Notes: generated by a model from the letters alone, not told the origin. DNA of 64,000 nucleotides from Prauserella alba (GCF_024171735.1 NZ_JAMTCH010000004.1:248001-312000); one strand, 5' to 3'. Positions 27,971-39,187 are shown, counted from the stretch's first letter. Numbers and translations: made by a program.

Positions 27971-28504
27971 ATGGAACAGCTGAGCTCGCGGCAGGTGTAC
28001 ACGAACAACTGGATGACGGTGCGTGAGGACTCGATCCGGCGCGAGGACGGATCCGCAGGTCTGTACGGGGTCGTCGACAAACCCGACTACGCACTCGTCA
28101 TCCCCTACGAGGACGGACGGTTTCATCTCGTCGAACAGTTTCGTTACCCGCTCGGTATCCGGCGCTGGGAATTCCCGCAGGGCACGGCACCCGAGCGTGC
28201 GGACGTCGAGCCGGCCGAGCTGGCCGCGCGGGAACTGCGCGAGGAGACCGGACTGGCAGCGGGTGACCTCGTCGAAATCGGGAAACTCGACGTCGCGCCC
28301 GGGTTGTCCAGTCAGCGCGGCCGGATCTTCCTCGCCACCGACCTCACCCACGGCGAGCCACAACGGGAGCACGAGGAACAGGACATGCGCGCGTCATGGT
28401 TCGAACGCACGAAGTTCGAAGGGATGATCACAGCGGGTGAGATCACCGATGCGCAGTCCGTCGCGGCATACGCGCTGCTCCAGCTGTGGGAGCAGCGCTC
28501 CTAG
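27971..28504 (+). CDS. NUDIX hydrolase (ADP-sugar pyrophosphatase-like)
   Basis: 177 aa. The Nudix box is in GTAPERADVEPAELAAREL followed by REETGL, with the catalytic glutamates in REETG. The E-F-P-Q-G after RRW and the L-A-P-G-L-S-S following resemble ADP-ribose/NDP-sugar pyrophosphatases. The start is ATG 27971, 72 nt from the divergent ehuB start. Its TAG stop overlaps the opposite-strand stop of the enoyl-CoA hydratase gene in a shared CTAG. Confidence 0.85.
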   Translation: MEQLSSRQVYTNNWMTVREDSIRREDGSAGLYGVVDKPDYALVIPYEDGRFHLVEQFRYPLGIRRWEFPQGTAPERADVEPAELAARELREETGLAAGDLVEIGKLDVAPGLSSQRGRIFLATDLTHGEPQREHEEQDMRASWFERTKFEGMITAGEITDAQSVAAYALLQLWEQRS

Positions 28505-29274
28505 TCCGGCCAGTCGGGCTTGCGCTTCTCCAGGAAGGCGGCCATCCCCTCACGGGCGCCCGGAAGCTGCGACGCCGCCGCCATGACCTCGACGGAGATC
28601 CGGTACGCGTCGTCCTCGGGCCGGTCGAGCTGCGAGTACAGCGTCTGCTTGCCGAGCGCCTTGGCGGCGCGGCTGCCGCGAGTCGCCCTGCCGAGCAGCT
28701 CGGCAACCGCCTCGTCGAGCTCCGCGTCCGGCACGACGCGGTTGACCAGGCCCCAGTCCAGCGCGGTCACGGAGTCCACGACATCGCCGGTCAGCGCCAT
28801 CTCCATGAGGCGTTTGCGGCCGATCGTCCTGGCCACGGGCACGGCAGGCGTGTGACAGAACCAGCCACCCTTGCCGCCCGGCAACGCGAAACCGGCCGAT
28901 TCGGCCGCCACGGCGAGGTCGCACGACGCGACGAGCTGGCAACCCGCGGCCGTCGCGAGCCCGTGCACCCGCGCGATGACGACCTGCGGCACCGACTCCA
29001 TGGTGTGCATCAGCTGTGTGCACACCTGCAGCAGCTCGCGCACGCCGACCAGGTCGCGCTCCGCGACGTCGCCGAAGTCGTGCCCGGCCGAGAACACCGG
29101 ACCCGCCCCGGCGAGCACGATCCCGGTCGCGTCCGACTCCCCGACCTCGGTGAACGCGGCGAGCAGCTCCCGCAGGTGCTCCTCGGTCAGCGAGTTTCGC
29201 CTGCTCGCGCGGTTCATCGTGATCGTGACCGTCGCGCCGTCGCGCTTGACGAGGATGTGCTCGTACTCACCCAT
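28501..29274 (-). CDS. enoyl-CoA hydratase/isomerase family protein (ECHDC3-like)
   Basis: 257 aa crotonase fold. Oxyanion-hole motifs FSAGHDFGDV and VARVHGLATAAGCQL are present. The segment PGGKGGWFCHTPAVPVAR resembles ECHDC3-type members rather than classical hydratases; I do not see the usual catalytic Glu pair, so hydratase activity is uncertain. The ATG has TACGGT 6 nt upstream (leaderless). Confidence 0.82.
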   Translation of the reverse strand: MGEYEHILVKRDGATVTITMNRASRRNSLTEEHLRELLAAFTEVGESDATGIVLAGAGPVFSAGHDFGDVAERDLVGVRELLQVCTQLMHTMESVPQVVIARVHGLATAAGCQLVASCDLAVAAESAGFALPGGKGGWFCHTPAVPVARTIGRKRLMEMALTGDVVDSVTALDWGLVNRVVPDAELDEAVAELLGRATRGSRAAKALGKQTLYSQLDRPEDDAYRISVEVMAAASQLPGAREGMAAFLEKRKPDWPD

Positions 29275-29280
29275 GAAACG

Positions 29281-29286
29281 ACCGTA
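29281..29286 (-). promoter_or_regulatory. -10 box TACGGT of the enoyl-CoA hydratase-like gene (leaderless)
   Basis: TACGGT ends 6 nt before the ATG. Confidence 0.5.
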
Positions 29287-29330
29287 TCCCGCCTCGCCGG
29301 CTCGCGGAAGCGGTGTCCGGCCGTGCGTGG

Positions 29331-30101
29331 TTACGAGGCTTCCCTGTCGATGACGGCGTGCAGGAACGCCTTCGTGCGTTCCTCATCGGGGTCGGTGAAC
29401 AGCTTGTCCGGCGCCGCGTCCTCCACGATCTGCCCGGCGTCGAACATCATCACGCGGTCGGAGACGTCGCGCGCGAACTGCATCTCGTGCGTGACGCACA
29501 GGAACGTGATGTCGGTGGTGCTGGCGATCTCGCGCAGCACGGCCAGCACACCCGCGACCAGCTCCGGGTCCAGCGCCGAGGTGACCTCGTCGAGCAGCAG
29601 GATCTCGGGCTCCATCGCCAACGCCCGCGCGATCGCGACACGCTGCTGCTGCCCGCCCGAGAGCCGCGAGGGATGCTCGTCGACCTTGTCGGACAGGCCC
29701 ACCATGTCGAGCAGCTCCTTGCCGCGCCGTTCGGCCTCGTCGCGCGACTTGCCGAGCACCCGCATCGGGGCCTCGGTGATGTTCTGCAGCACCTTCATGT
29801 TCGGGAACAGGTTGAACTGCTGGAACACCATGCCGATGCGCTTGCGGACCTGACGCAGGTGCCGCTCGTCCGCGGGGACGAGCTTGCCGCCGCGATCCAT
29901 GTGGCTGAGGTACTCGTCGCCGACCTGGATCGTGCCGCCGTTGATGCGCTCCAGCGTCATCAGCAGGCGCAGGATCGTCGTCTTCCCCGATCCGCTCGGC
30001 CCGATCAGCGAGACGAACTCGCCGGGACGCACGGAGAAGCTCAGATCGCGCAGCACGATGTTGTCGTCGAACTTCTTGACGACATCGTCGAACCGGATCA
30101 T
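29331..30101 (-). CDS. ehuA: ectoine/hydroxyectoine-type ABC ATPase EhuA
   Basis: 256 aa. Walker A GPSGSGKTT, Q-loop VFQQFNLFPNM, signature LSGGQQQR, Walker B ILLLDEVTSALDPE, switch His in CVTHEM. It is a polar amino-acid-type ATPase, annotated EhuA from its similarity and from the EhuBCD-like genes 1.4-4 kb away. It is separated from ehuB by the NUDIX and hydratase genes, unlike contiguous ehuABCD operons. The start is ATG 30101 or GTG 30104; no good SD. Confidence 0.78.
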   Translation of the reverse strand: MIRFDDVVKKFDDNIVLRDLSFSVRPGEFVSLIGPSGSGKTTILRLLMTLERINGGTIQVGDEYLSHMDRGGKLVPADERHLRQVRKRIGMVFQQFNLFPNMKVLQNITEAPMRVLGKSRDEAERRGKELLDMVGLSDKVDEHPSRLSGGQQQRVAIARALAMEPEILLLDEVTSALDPELVAGVLAVLREIASTTDITFLCVTHEMQFARDVSDRVMMFDAGQIVEDAAPDKLFTDPDEERTKAFLHAVIDREAS

Positions 30102-30340
30102 CACATCCGAGCCAAGACCGGTTGATGTCTCACTCTGGGGGCACAAAACGACGCTCCAAAAGTCGGACGAGCAAAGGCATGGCGAGCAAAGCCGTAGGGT
30201 AACTCACAAGCAGGAACGCCCGCGCCCACAACGGTGATCGGCTCAACATACGGGTGCGATCACCCGTGAACCGTCGAGGGCCACCGTGAGGTGTCGGTGC
30301 CGAACACACCTGCGCTGCCCGGCCGCCTCCGGCCATGACC

Positions 30341-30346
30341 TACCGT
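30341..30346 (+). promoter_or_regulatory. -10 box TACCGT of the LysE-type gene (leaderless)
   Basis: TACCGT ends 8 nt before GTG 30355; no SD is present. Confidence 0.45.
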
Positions 30347-30354
30347 GGAACGTC

Positions 30355-30978
30355 GTGACGTGGAGTGCCTACAGCAGCTACCTGGTCCTGACGATCCTGG
30401 TCGTGATCGCACCGGGGCCCGACACCGTGGTGACGCTCAAGAACGCCTTCGCAGGCGGACTCCGGGGCGGCCTGACGGCCACCTTCGGTATCGCCGTCGG
30501 CAACCTCGTCCAGGGCACCCTCGTCGCACTCGGACTCGGCACGCTGATCGTGCAGTCGCAGCCGGTGTTCACGACGATCCGCTGGGCCGGCGTCGTCTAC
30601 CTCTGCTACCTGGGCATTCAGGCACTCCGGTCGGCCTGGCGCGGCGACTACGCCGCGATGGACGCCCAGGGAGCGGACGTGAGCACGTTCCGCCGGTGGC
30701 GCGAGGGCTTCCTGTCCAACGTCACGAACCCGAAGGTGCTGGCGCTGTATCTGTCGGTGCTGCCGCAGTTCCTCGACCCGGTGACGAGCACGCCGCTGCA
30801 CGCACTCCTGCTCGCCTACACGGTGGCCGTGCTGGGTGCGGTGTGGCTGGTCCTGCTGCTGATGTTCGTGCACCGCGTCCGCGCCTGGCTGAGGCGCCGG
30901 CGCGTGCGCCGTGGGCTCGACATCGCGACCGGCGGCACACTCATCGGCTTCGGCGTCTCCCTCGCGGCGGCCGGCTGA
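30355..30978 (+). CDS. LysE/RhtB-family exporter
   Basis: 207 aa with about six hydrophobic segments. LysE motifs: VVIAPGPDTVVTLKNAFAGGLRGG in the first cytoplasmic loop and FLSNVTNPKVLALYLSVLPQF. Relatives export amino acids such as threonine, homoserine or lysine. GTG 30355 is chosen because a longer frame (to 30286) lacks family features. It is convergent with murA. Confidence 0.85.
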   Translation: MTWSAYSSYLVLTILVVIAPGPDTVVTLKNAFAGGLRGGLTATFGIAVGNLVQGTLVALGLGTLIVQSQPVFTTIRWAGVVYLCYLGIQALRSAWRGDYAAMDAQGADVSTFRRWREGFLSNVTNPKVLALYLSVLPQFLDPVTSTPLHALLLAYTVAVLGAVWLVLLLMFVHRVRAWLRRRRVRRGLDIATGGTLIGFGVSLAAAG

Positions 30979-31009
30979 CCCCGCCGGATCACGACGTCGA
31001 CGGGCCCGC

Positions 31010-32287
31010 TCAGGCGCCGTCCGGCCCCGGGCCGCCGACCCGGTCGATGCGCGCACCGAGCCGGTTGAGGTTCTCCACGAAGTGCGGATAGCCGCGGTCG
31101 ATGTGGAACACGTCCCACACCCCCGTGATCCCGTCTGCGCACAGGCCCGCCAGCACCAGGCCCGCGCCCGCGCGGATGTCGGACGCCCACACGGGCGCAC
31201 TCGACAGCTGGTCCACCCCGCGTACGACGGCGTGATGGCCGTCCGTCCGCGCGTCGGCACCGAGCCGCACCATCTCCTCGATGAAGCGGAATCGCGCCTC
31301 GTAGACGTTCTCCGTGATCATGGACGTGCCGTCGGACACCGACGACAGCGCGACCGCGAACGGCTGCAGGTCGGTGGCGAAACCGGGATACGGCAACGTC
31401 ACGAAGTCGACCGACTGCGGCCGCTCCGGCTGCTGAACACGGAAGCCCTTGCCGTCATAGGTCGTCACCTCGGCACCTGCCAGGCGCAGCTTCTCCAGGA
31501 CGAGTTCGAGGTGGTGCGGGTCGACCCCTTTGACGGTCACGTCACCCCGGGTCATCGCGGCCGCGAACGCCCAGGTCGCGCCGACGATCCGGTCACCGAT
31601 CACGCGGTGTTCGGTCGGCTTGAGCTCCGCCACGCCCTCGACGGTCAACGTCGACGTGCCCGCGCCCTCGATCCGAGCGCCCATCTCGCCGAGCATCGCC
31701 GCGATGTCGGCGATCTCCGGCTCCCGAGCGGCGTTGTCGATCACCGTCGTGCCCTCGGCGAGGACGGCCGCCATGAGGATGTTCTCGGTGGCACCGACGC
31801 TGGGGAAGTCGAGCCAGATCTGCGCCCCGTGCAGTCCCTCGGCCTGCGCGACCACGCAGCCGTGCTCGATCGCACTGGTCGCGCCGAGTTTGCGAAGTCC
31901 GTTCTGGTGCATGTCCAGCGGCCGCGAGCCGATCGCGTCCCCGCCAGGCAGCGCCACGACGGCCTTCTTCAGCTTGCCGACCAGTGGCCCCAGCACACAG
32001 ACCGAGGCCCGCAGCTTGCTCATCGCGCTCGAGGACGCCTCGTGCGACAGCTCCGCGGGGGTGGTGATGCGCACCACGTCGTCCTCGATCTCGACGTGGC
32101 AGCCGACGCTGCGCAACACGTCGGCCATCAGCGGCACGTCGAGGATCCGCGGGCAGTTCGTGATCGTGGTCGTGCCCTCCGCGAGCAGCGCCGCCGCCAT
32201 CAGCTTCAGCACGCTGTTCTTGGCTCCGACGACCTCGACCTCGCCGGTCAGGCGCGCTCCGCCATGTACGTCGAAGTGCTCGCTCAT
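31010..32287 (-). CDS. murA: UDP-N-acetylglucosamine 1-carboxyvinyltransferase
   Basis: 425 aa. First committed step of peptidoglycan synthesis: PEP plus UDP-GlcNAc. UDP-GlcNAc site [16 protein letters not shown] at the N-terminus. The active loop reads [15 protein letters not shown]: residue 117 is Asp where E. coli has Cys115. Known consequence of Cys-to-Asp (as in Mycobacterium tuberculosis Asp117): the enzyme works but is not alkylated by fosfomycin. The ATG is 32287; a longer frame was rejected. Unlike mycobacteria, no rRNA operon follows. Confidence 0.95.
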   Translation of the reverse strand: MSEHFDVHGGARLTGEVEVVGAKNSVLKLMAAALLAEGTTTITNCPRILDVPLMADVLRSVGCHVEIEDDVVRITTPAELSHEASSSAMSKLRASVCVLGPLVGKLKKAVVALPGGDAIGSRPLDMHQNGLRKLGATSAIEHGCVVAQAEGLHGAQIWLDFPSVGATENILMAAVLAEGTTVIDNAAREPEIADIAAMLGEMGARIEGAGTSTLTVEGVAELKPTEHRVIGDRIVGATWAFAAAMTRGDVTVKGVDPHHLELVLEKLRLAGAEVTTYDGKGFRVQQPERPQSVDFVTLPYPGFATDLQPFAVALSSVSDGTSMITENVYEARFRFIEEMVRLGADARTDGHHAVVRGVDQLSSAPVWASDIRAGAGLVLAGLCADGITGVWDVFHIDRGYPHFVENLNRLGARIDRVGGPGPDGA

Positions 32288-32417
32288 GCGGACATCTTGC
32301 CCGTCCGAGTCACGCACTCTGCGCAGGGGCATGCTTACGGCAAGGATGGTCACAATTCGGCCACGGCCGAAACGGATGATCTCCGCCCGACGATGCCCCG
32401 CACACCGGAACCTGACG

Positions 32418-32423
32418 TAGCCT
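32418..32423 (+). promoter_or_regulatory. -10 box TAGCCT of the adenosyltransferase gene (leaderless)
   Basis: TAGCCT ends 6 nt before the ATG at 32430. Confidence 0.55.
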
Positions 32424-32429
32424 CGTCGC

Positions 32430-33002
32430 ATGTCTGTCCGGATCAACCGCGTGTACACCAAGGTCGGCGACACCGGCACCACCGCCCTCGGCGACGGTTC
32501 CCGCGTCGCCAAGACCGACCCGCGCCTCGGCGCCTACGCCGACGTCGACGAGACGAACTCCGTCATCGGCGTCGCGATCGCCCTCGGCGGCCTGTCCGAC
32601 GAGGTCGCCGACGTGCTCCGCGGGGTGCAGAACGACCTGTTCGACGTCGGCGCGGACCTGTGCTCCCCCATCACCGCCGACCCGGAGTACCCGCCGTTGC
32701 GCGTGACGGAGCCCTACATCGAACGACTCGAAGGCTGGTGCGACGAGTTCAACGAACGCCTCGGCAAGCTGACCTCGTTCATCCTGCCCGGCGGCACCGC
32801 GGGCGCTGCCCTGCTGCACCAGGCACGCACCGTCGCCCGGCGCGCGGAGCGGTCGGCATGGGAGCTCGCGGAAGCCGACCCGGACCGCACCAACACCCTC
32901 GCGGTGAAGTACCTCAACCGCCTGTCCGACCTGCTGTTCATCCTCGCCCGGCTGGCCAACCCGGACGGCGACGTCCTGTGGCAACCGGGCGGCGGCCGCT
33001 GA
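32430..33002 (+). CDS. ATP:cob(I)alamin adenosyltransferase, PduO type
   Basis: 190 aa. It makes coenzyme B12 from cob(I)alamin and ATP. N-terminal ATP loop [28 protein letters not shown], and the C-terminal [11 protein letters not shown] and [12 protein letters not shown] helices, all PduO-type landmarks. Divergent from murA (142 nt), which is the usual actinobacterial pairing. Leaderless by TAGCCT; a stem-loop follows. Confidence 0.94.
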   Translation: MSVRINRVYTKVGDTGTTALGDGSRVAKTDPRLGAYADVDETNSVIGVAIALGGLSDEVADVLRGVQNDLFDVGADLCSPITADPEYPPLRVTEPYIERLEGWCDEFNERLGKLTSFILPGGTAGAALLHQARTVARRAERSAWELAEADPDRTNTLAVKYLNRLSDLLFILARLANPDGDVLWQPGGGR

Positions 33003-33014
33003 GCACGGTCTCGG

Positions 33015-33058
33015 GACCTGCTCTGGGGGACGACTCCGCCCGTCGCTCAGAGCAGGTC
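33015..33058 (+). terminator. stem-loop 3' of the adenosyltransferase gene
   Basis: GACCTGCTCTG pairs perfectly with CAGAGCAGGTC (11 bp, 22-nt loop), 12 nt beyond the stop. The rest of the gap to 33236 holds nothing recognisable. Confidence 0.65.
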
Positions 33059-33236
33059 GTCGGCCATCACGCCTTTCGGCGATGCGACCAGCCCCGGAAT
33101 CCGAGCGCGCGTGACGCAGCCGCGCAGGAGCGCGCGTTGAGTAAGAGGTGGCCGGGTGACGAGTGGGAGCGGAGCACGCGAGAGGGTGCAGTCGCGCGGC
33201 AGCGCGTCGCCGAGAGGTGGTGGCCGGGCGACGTGC

Positions 33237-33299
33237 GAACGCAGGACACGCGGTCCTAAACGCAGAACACGCGTGTCCGAACGCAGGACACGCGTGTCA
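33237..33299 (+). repeat. 21-bp tandem array 5 (three copies) overlapping the DUF2550 stop
   Basis: Units at 33237, 33258 and 33279. The third contains the perfect palindrome GGACACGCGTGTC plus the DUF2550 stop codon (33297-33299). Confidence 0.92.
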
Positions 33300-33737
33300 G
33301 GAGGCGCGGCGGATGCGCCTTCCGGGCGGGGCGGATTCGAGCCAGGACAGGAACCCGGTCAGCGCATCCGGGCCCATCGCCACCTCGATGGGCTCACCGC
33401 GCGCAGGTTGGCAGCGCAACACGGTCGAACCGGACGGGACGGCATAGGACTCGGTGCCGATGGGATCACGCCGATCCGCGATCTCCAGCCCCTCCCGAGC
33501 CAGTACCCGGTCCGGGCCGCTGCGCAGGCTCCACACGCGATACCAGAGGAACTGCTCGCCGTGGTAACGCGCGATCCCCAGGTGCCAGCCGGAACGCTCC
33601 CGGTCGGGGTCCCAGCGCAGCGCCACGCTCACACCGCCACGGCGGCGCATCGCGACCCAACGCAGGCCGTACCAGAGCGCGAAGACGAGCAGGACCAGCA
33701 GGAGGGCTAAGACCACGATCGCTGCGTCCACGGCCAC
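33297..33737 (-). CDS. DUF2550 family membrane-anchored protein
   Basis: 146 aa. One N-terminal membrane helix (about 6-24: IVVLALLLVLLVFALWYG) and a compact cytoplasmic domain starting RRRGGVSVALRWD, characteristic of DUF2550. It always seems to sit behind atpC in actinobacteria, as here (22 nt), but I know no biochemical role. GTG start. Its stop lies inside a 21-bp repeat array. Confidence 0.85.
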   Translation of the reverse strand: MAVDAAIVVLALLLVLLVFALWYGLRWVAMRRRGGVSVALRWDPDRERSGWHLGIARYHGEQFLWYRVWSLRSGPDRVLAREGLEIADRRDPIGTESYAVPSGSTVLRCQPARGEPIEVAMGPDALTGFLSWLESAPPGRRIRRAS

Positions 33738-33759
33738 TCGCCTCTGCTGGTCTCGCCTG

Positions 33760-34125
33760 TCAGACCGACTGGCCGGCTGCGCGGAGTTTCGCGGTCGCTC
33801 TCTCGCGTTCCACCTCGTCGTCGTCGGTCAGCGCCGCCCGCGCGGCTTCGACGTCGACTTCCTCGCCCAGCTCGGCGCTCTCGGCGAGGACGCTCACACG
33901 CTCGGCGGTCACTGAAAGGAAACCACCGTGCACCGCGGCCGTCACGGTGTCGCCTGCCGTCGTCGTCACCTTGACCACACCGCCCTCGACCATTTGGCCG
34001 AGCATCGGCTCGTGGCTCGGCAAAATGCCGATCTCGCCTTCGGTGGTCTGCGCAACGACGAACGAGGCCTGGCCGGACCACAGCCGCCGTTCGACGGCGA
34101 CCAACTCGACGGACATCTCAGCCAC
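33760..34125 (-). CDS. atpC: ATP synthase epsilon subunit
   Basis: 121 aa. N-terminal beta-sandwich ([32 protein letters not shown]) and a shortened C-terminal helical part. It is the rotor-stalk subunit and regulator of F1. Last gene of the atp operon, separated from atpD by a 135-nt gap holding a hairpin; other gaps in the operon are mostly 3-61 nt. Confidence 0.95.
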   Translation of the reverse strand: MAEMSVELVAVERRLWSGQASFVVAQTTEGEIGILPSHEPMLGQMVEGGVVKVTTTAGDTVTAAVHGGFLSVTAERVSVLAESAELGEEVDVEAARAALTDDDEVERERATAKLRAAGQSV

Positions 34126-34199
34126 GTGGGGTCTCCTTCTCCATCAGCGCTGGCGCCAGTGTAACCGCCACGCCGTTCTTGCCAGGGGTGAGTACGGAA

Positions 34200-34232
34200 G
34201 CGACGGGACCGGAAGTCTCCCGGCCCCGTCGC
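34200..34232 (-). terminator. hairpin between atpD and atpC
   Basis: Outer arms GCGACGGG (34200-34207) and CCCGTCGC (34225-34232), inner CCGG/CCGG pair. No T-tract. It could trim atpC expression relative to atpD or terminate part of the transcripts. Confidence 0.5.
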
Positions 34233-34260
34233 ACCGTATGTGTCGCTCGAGTTCAGCCGG

Positions 34261-35688
<1,428 letters not shown>

Positions 35689-36639
35689 TCAGTCATCACT
35701 TCCTACTGCGGCGAGCGCATCCACTCCGCCGACGATTTCGCTGATCTCCTGGGTGATCTGGGCCTGGCGGGCCTGGTTCGCCAGCCGGGTGTAGGTCTCC
35801 ACGAGCTCGCTGGCGTTGTCCGACGCCGCCTTCATGGCGTTCCGCTGGGCCGCAAGCTCGGATGCCGCCGCTTCCAGCAACGCCGCGAAGATCCGCGTGT
35901 TGATGTACTTCGGCAACAGGGTGCCGAGCAGCGCCTCCGCGTTCGGCTCGAAGTCGTACGCCGGTGCGACCCCACCGCCTTCCGCGGCGGCACCGTCCTC
36001 ACCGTCGGCGTACTCGACCTCCAGCGGCGCCATCCGCTTGGCCACCGGTGTCTGCGTCAGCATGGACCGGAACTCGGTGTAGACGATGTGGAGTTCGTCC
36101 ACGCCCAGCATCCCGTCGGGGCCCGCGTTGCCGCCCTCGTCGTCACCACCGGCGAGGAACGCCTCGACCAGGGTCTCGCCGACCTCCGCCGCGTTCTCGT
36201 AGTGCGGCTGCTGGGAGAACCCGGTCCAGCTGCCGGACATCTCCCGGCCGCGGAACGTGTAGTAGTTCACACCCTTGCCGCCGATGACGTAGAGCTGTGG
36301 GTCCTTGCCCTGTTCACGCAGGAGCGAGAGGAGCTCCTCGGTGGCCCGCAGGACGTTGGCGTTGTAGCCACCGCACAGCCCCTTGTCACTGGTCACGACG
36401 AGCACGGCGACCCGACGTACCGGTTCGCGCTCGACCAGGAGCGGGTGGTCCAGGTTCGAGGACGCGGTCGCCAGCGCGGAGAGCACCTCGGTGATCTCCG
36501 TCGCGTACGGACGCGCGGCCTCGACCCTCGCCTGCGCCTTGCTGATGCGCGAGGTGGCGATGAGTTCCATCGCCTTGGTGATCTTGCCGATGTTCTTGGT
36601 GGACCGGATCTTCGACCGGAGCTCACGAAGCTGTGCCAT
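35689..36639 (-). CDS. atpG: ATP synthase gamma subunit
   Basis: 316 aa. N- and C-terminal coiled-coil helices ([23 protein letters not shown] and [15 protein letters not shown]) form the central shaft. Two Gly/Asp/Ala-rich insertions (near residues 155-170 and 195-215) make it longer than the E. coli protein (287 aa), as in other actinobacteria. Confidence 0.96.
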   Translation of the reverse strand: MAQLRELRSKIRSTKNIGKITKAMELIATSRISKAQARVEAARPYATEITEVLSALATASSNLDHPLLVEREPVRRVAVLVVTSDKGLCGGYNANVLRATEELLSLLREQGKDPQLYVIGGKGVNYYTFRGREMSGSWTGFSQQPHYENAAEVGETLVEAFLAGGDDEGGNAGPDGMLGVDELHIVYTEFRSMLTQTPVAKRMAPLEVEYADGEDGAAAEGGGVAPAYDFEPNAEALLGTLLPKYINTRIFAALLEAAASELAAQRNAMKAASDNASELVETYTRLANQARQAQITQEISEIVGGVDALAAVGSDD

Positions 36640-36651
36640 GGCTACCGCCCA

Positions 36652-38292
36652 CTACTTCTTCGGAGCCGGACGGTTCACCTTCACGGATTCCTGTCCGACC
36701 TTCTCGGCGTCCATCGCGTCGGCCTCGACCTCGCCCAGCTGGTTGCCTTCCGAGGTGGTGAAGCCCTTCTTGAACTCGGTGGCGGCGGCGGCGACCTTCT
36801 CGGCCAGCTCGTCGTTCCACTGCCCGGTGTCGCGGATCTCCGCCAGGACGTCCTCGTGCTTGTGCCGCATGTTCTCGAGCAGCTCGGTGTTGAACCGCGC
36901 GGCGTCCTCGACGGGGACGTCGTCGAAGTGCCCGTTGGTGCCGAGGTAGACGGTGACGACCTGCTGCTCGACCGGAACCGGCGAGTACTGCGGCTGCTTG
37001 AGCAGCTCGTACAGGCGGACACCACGGTCCAGCTGGGCCTTCGAGGCCGCGTCGAGGTCGGAGGCGAAGGCGGAGAACGCCTTGAGCTCCTCGTACTGCG
37101 ACAGGTCGATACGGAGCGTACCGGCGACCTTCTTCATGGCCTTCGTCTGCGCGTCACCACCGACTCGCGACACCGAGGTCGTGGTGTCGACGGCCGGACG
37201 CTGGCCCGAGTTGAACTTGTCCGACTGGAAGAAGCACTGCCCGTCGGTGATCGAGATGACGTTCGTCGGAATGTAGGCCGAGATGTCGTTGGCCTTCGTC
37301 TCGATGACAGGCAGCCCCGTCAGCGAACCGCCGCCCAGCTCGTCCGAGAGCTTGGCGCAGCGCTCGAGCAGGCGCGAGTGCAAGTAGAAGACGTCACCGG
37401 GGAACGCCTCGCGGCCCGGCGGACGACGCAGCAGCAGCGAGATCGCTCGGTAGGCCTCGGCCTGCTTGGTCAGGTCGTCGAAGACGATCAGGACGTGCTT
37501 GCCCTGGTACATCCAGTGCTGGCCGAGGGCCGAACCCGAGTACGGCGCCAGCCACTTGAAGCCGGCCGGGTCGGAAGCCGGGGCGGCGACGATGGTCGTG
37601 TACTCCAGGGCACCCGCGTCCTCGAGGGACTTGCGCACCGCGGCGACCGTCGAGCCCTTCTGGCCGATGGCGACGTAGATGCAGCGGACCTGCTTGTCCG
37701 GGTCGCCGCTCTCCCAGTTCGCCTTCTGGTTGATGATCGTGTCGATGCAGACCGCGGTCTTACCCGTCTTGCGGTCGCCGATGATCAGCTGACGCTGGCC
37801 GCGGCCGATCGGCGTCATCGCGTCGATGGCGGTGATACCGGTCGCCAGCGGTTCGTCGACCGGCTGCCGCTCGACCACCGAGGCTGCCTGCAGCTCCAGG
37901 GCGCGGCGCTCGTCCGACTCGATGTCGCCGAGGCCGTCGATCGGGGCGCCGAGCGGGTCGATGACGCGACCGAGGAAGTTCTCACCGACCGGCACCGACA
38001 GGATCCGCCCCGTGCGCTTGACCTCCTGGCCCTCTTCGATCTTCTCGAAGTCGCCGAGCAGCACCACGCCGATCTCACGCGGCTCCAGGTTCTGCGCAAC
38101 GCCGTAGACGCCGCCGGGGAACTCCAGCAGCTCGTTGGCCATGGTCGACGGCAGGCCCTCGACGTGGGCGACACCGTCACCGGTGTCGACGACGACGCCG
38201 ACCTCTTCCCGGCTTACCTCCGGGGAGTAACTCGAGACGTAGTTCTCGATCGCACTGCGGATCTCATCCGAGGAGATCGTCAGCTCCGTCAT
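36652..38292 (-). CDS. atpA: ATP synthase alpha subunit
   Basis: 546 aa. Non-catalytic nucleotide-binding F1 subunit; P-loop GDRKTGKTA and [14 protein letters not shown]. The C-terminal tail of about 35 residues beyond the E. coli end (from [11 protein letters not shown]) is an actinobacterial feature known to restrain ATP hydrolysis in mycobacteria. The ATG at 38292 is family-type; the frame is open upstream. Confidence 0.97.
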   Translation of the reverse strand: MTELTISSDEIRSAIENYVSSYSPEVSREEVGVVVDTGDGVAHVEGLPSTMANELLEFPGGVYGVAQNLEPREIGVVLLGDFEKIEEGQEVKRTGRILSVPVGENFLGRVIDPLGAPIDGLGDIESDERRALELQAASVVERQPVDEPLATGITAIDAMTPIGRGQRQLIIGDRKTGKTAVCIDTIINQKANWESGDPDKQVRCIYVAIGQKGSTVAAVRKSLEDAGALEYTTIVAAPASDPAGFKWLAPYSGSALGQHWMYQGKHVLIVFDDLTKQAEAYRAISLLLRRPPGREAFPGDVFYLHSRLLERCAKLSDELGGGSLTGLPVIETKANDISAYIPTNVISITDGQCFFQSDKFNSGQRPAVDTTTSVSRVGGDAQTKAMKKVAGTLRIDLSQYEELKAFSAFASDLDAASKAQLDRGVRLYELLKQPQYSPVPVEQQVVTVYLGTNGHFDDVPVEDAARFNTELLENMRHKHEDVLAEIRDTGQWNDELAEKVAAAATEFKKGFTTSEGNQLGEVEADAMDAEKVGQESVKVNRPAPKK

Positions 38293-38353
38293 GTCGTTCC
38301 CGCTCTCACTTCGTGTCTTGCCACTGTGCAAAGTTTGTCTTGCGTCCGCGCCG

Positions 38354-39175
38354 TCAGCTCGCGAGCTGCCTGCGCAACGCCTCGATGCGACCCGCGACGC
38401 TTCCGTCGATGACCTCGTCGCCGACGCGGACGACGAGCCCGGCACCCACCTTGTCGTCGACCTCGACGTGCAGGGCCAGCCTGCGCCCGTAGATCTGCTC
38501 GAGCCGCGCGGTCAGCTGCTCCCGCTGACCGCCGGTCAGCGCGGTGGCGCTCCTGACGTACGCGACCGACTTCGAGCGGTACGCCGCGGCTTGCTCGACG
38601 AGCGCGTCGATACCGGTCGCGATGCCACGTCCACCCGGACGTGCCACGACCTGTTCGGCAAGTACGAGCGTGACCGCGTCGACCTTCTCGCCGACCAGAC
38701 CGCGCAACAGCGACCGTCGTCCGGCGACGGAACCGACCTGGTCGGCCAGCGACCGCTCCAGTTCCGGCTCCGCTTCGACGATACGGGCGAGCTGGAACAG
38801 CTCCGCCTCGACCGTGTCCAGTTTCCCGGCCTTGTCGGCGCTGATCAGCAGCGCCTTGCGGGCGACGGTCTCCAGGCCGTCCAGCAGCTCACGCGGGCTG
38901 GACCAGCGGCTGCCCACCACGGTGTCGAGCACGCCGAGGGCGGGTTCGGACACCTTGCCTTGCAGCAACGACCTGACGAGCCGCTTGCGGGCCTCGGGAT
39001 CGGACGAGCCGTCGCCGACGGCCCGCCGCAACCCCACCTCCCTGGTGAGCAGTTCCACCACGGAGAGCAGCTCTTCCCCGACGGCGGACGGGTTCGTGCC
39101 CGCATCGCCGAGCACCTCGTCGAGACGGGTCTCGGCGAAGCCAAGAGCGTCCCGGCTCGCAGCATGCAGCGTCAT
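38354..39175 (-). CDS. atpH: ATP synthase delta subunit, long form
   Basis: 273 aa against about 177 in E. coli. The extra ~95 residues are at the N-terminus and interior, as in other actinobacterial delta subunits; there is no fused b' membrane helix, unlike mycobacterial atpFH. It links F1 to the peripheral stalk. Confidence 0.93.
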   Translation of the reverse strand: MTLHAASRDALGFAETRLDEVLGDAGTNPSAVGEELLSVVELLTREVGLRRAVGDGSSDPEARKRLVRSLLQGKVSEPALGVLDTVVGSRWSSPRELLDGLETVARKALLISADKAGKLDTVEAELFQLARIVEAEPELERSLADQVGSVAGRRSLLRGLVGEKVDAVTLVLAEQVVARPGGRGIATGIDALVEQAAAYRSKSVAYVRSATALTGGQREQLTARLEQIYGRRLALHVEVDDKVGAGLVVRVGDEVIDGSVAGRIEALRRQLAS

Positions 39176-39187
39176 GTGCGCCTACTC

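Noticed and set aside
30979-31009. Expected rRNA operon downstream of murA
   Set aside because: Mycobacteria carry rrn after murA, but here murA is followed by a convergent LysE-type gene and no rRNA-like sequence.
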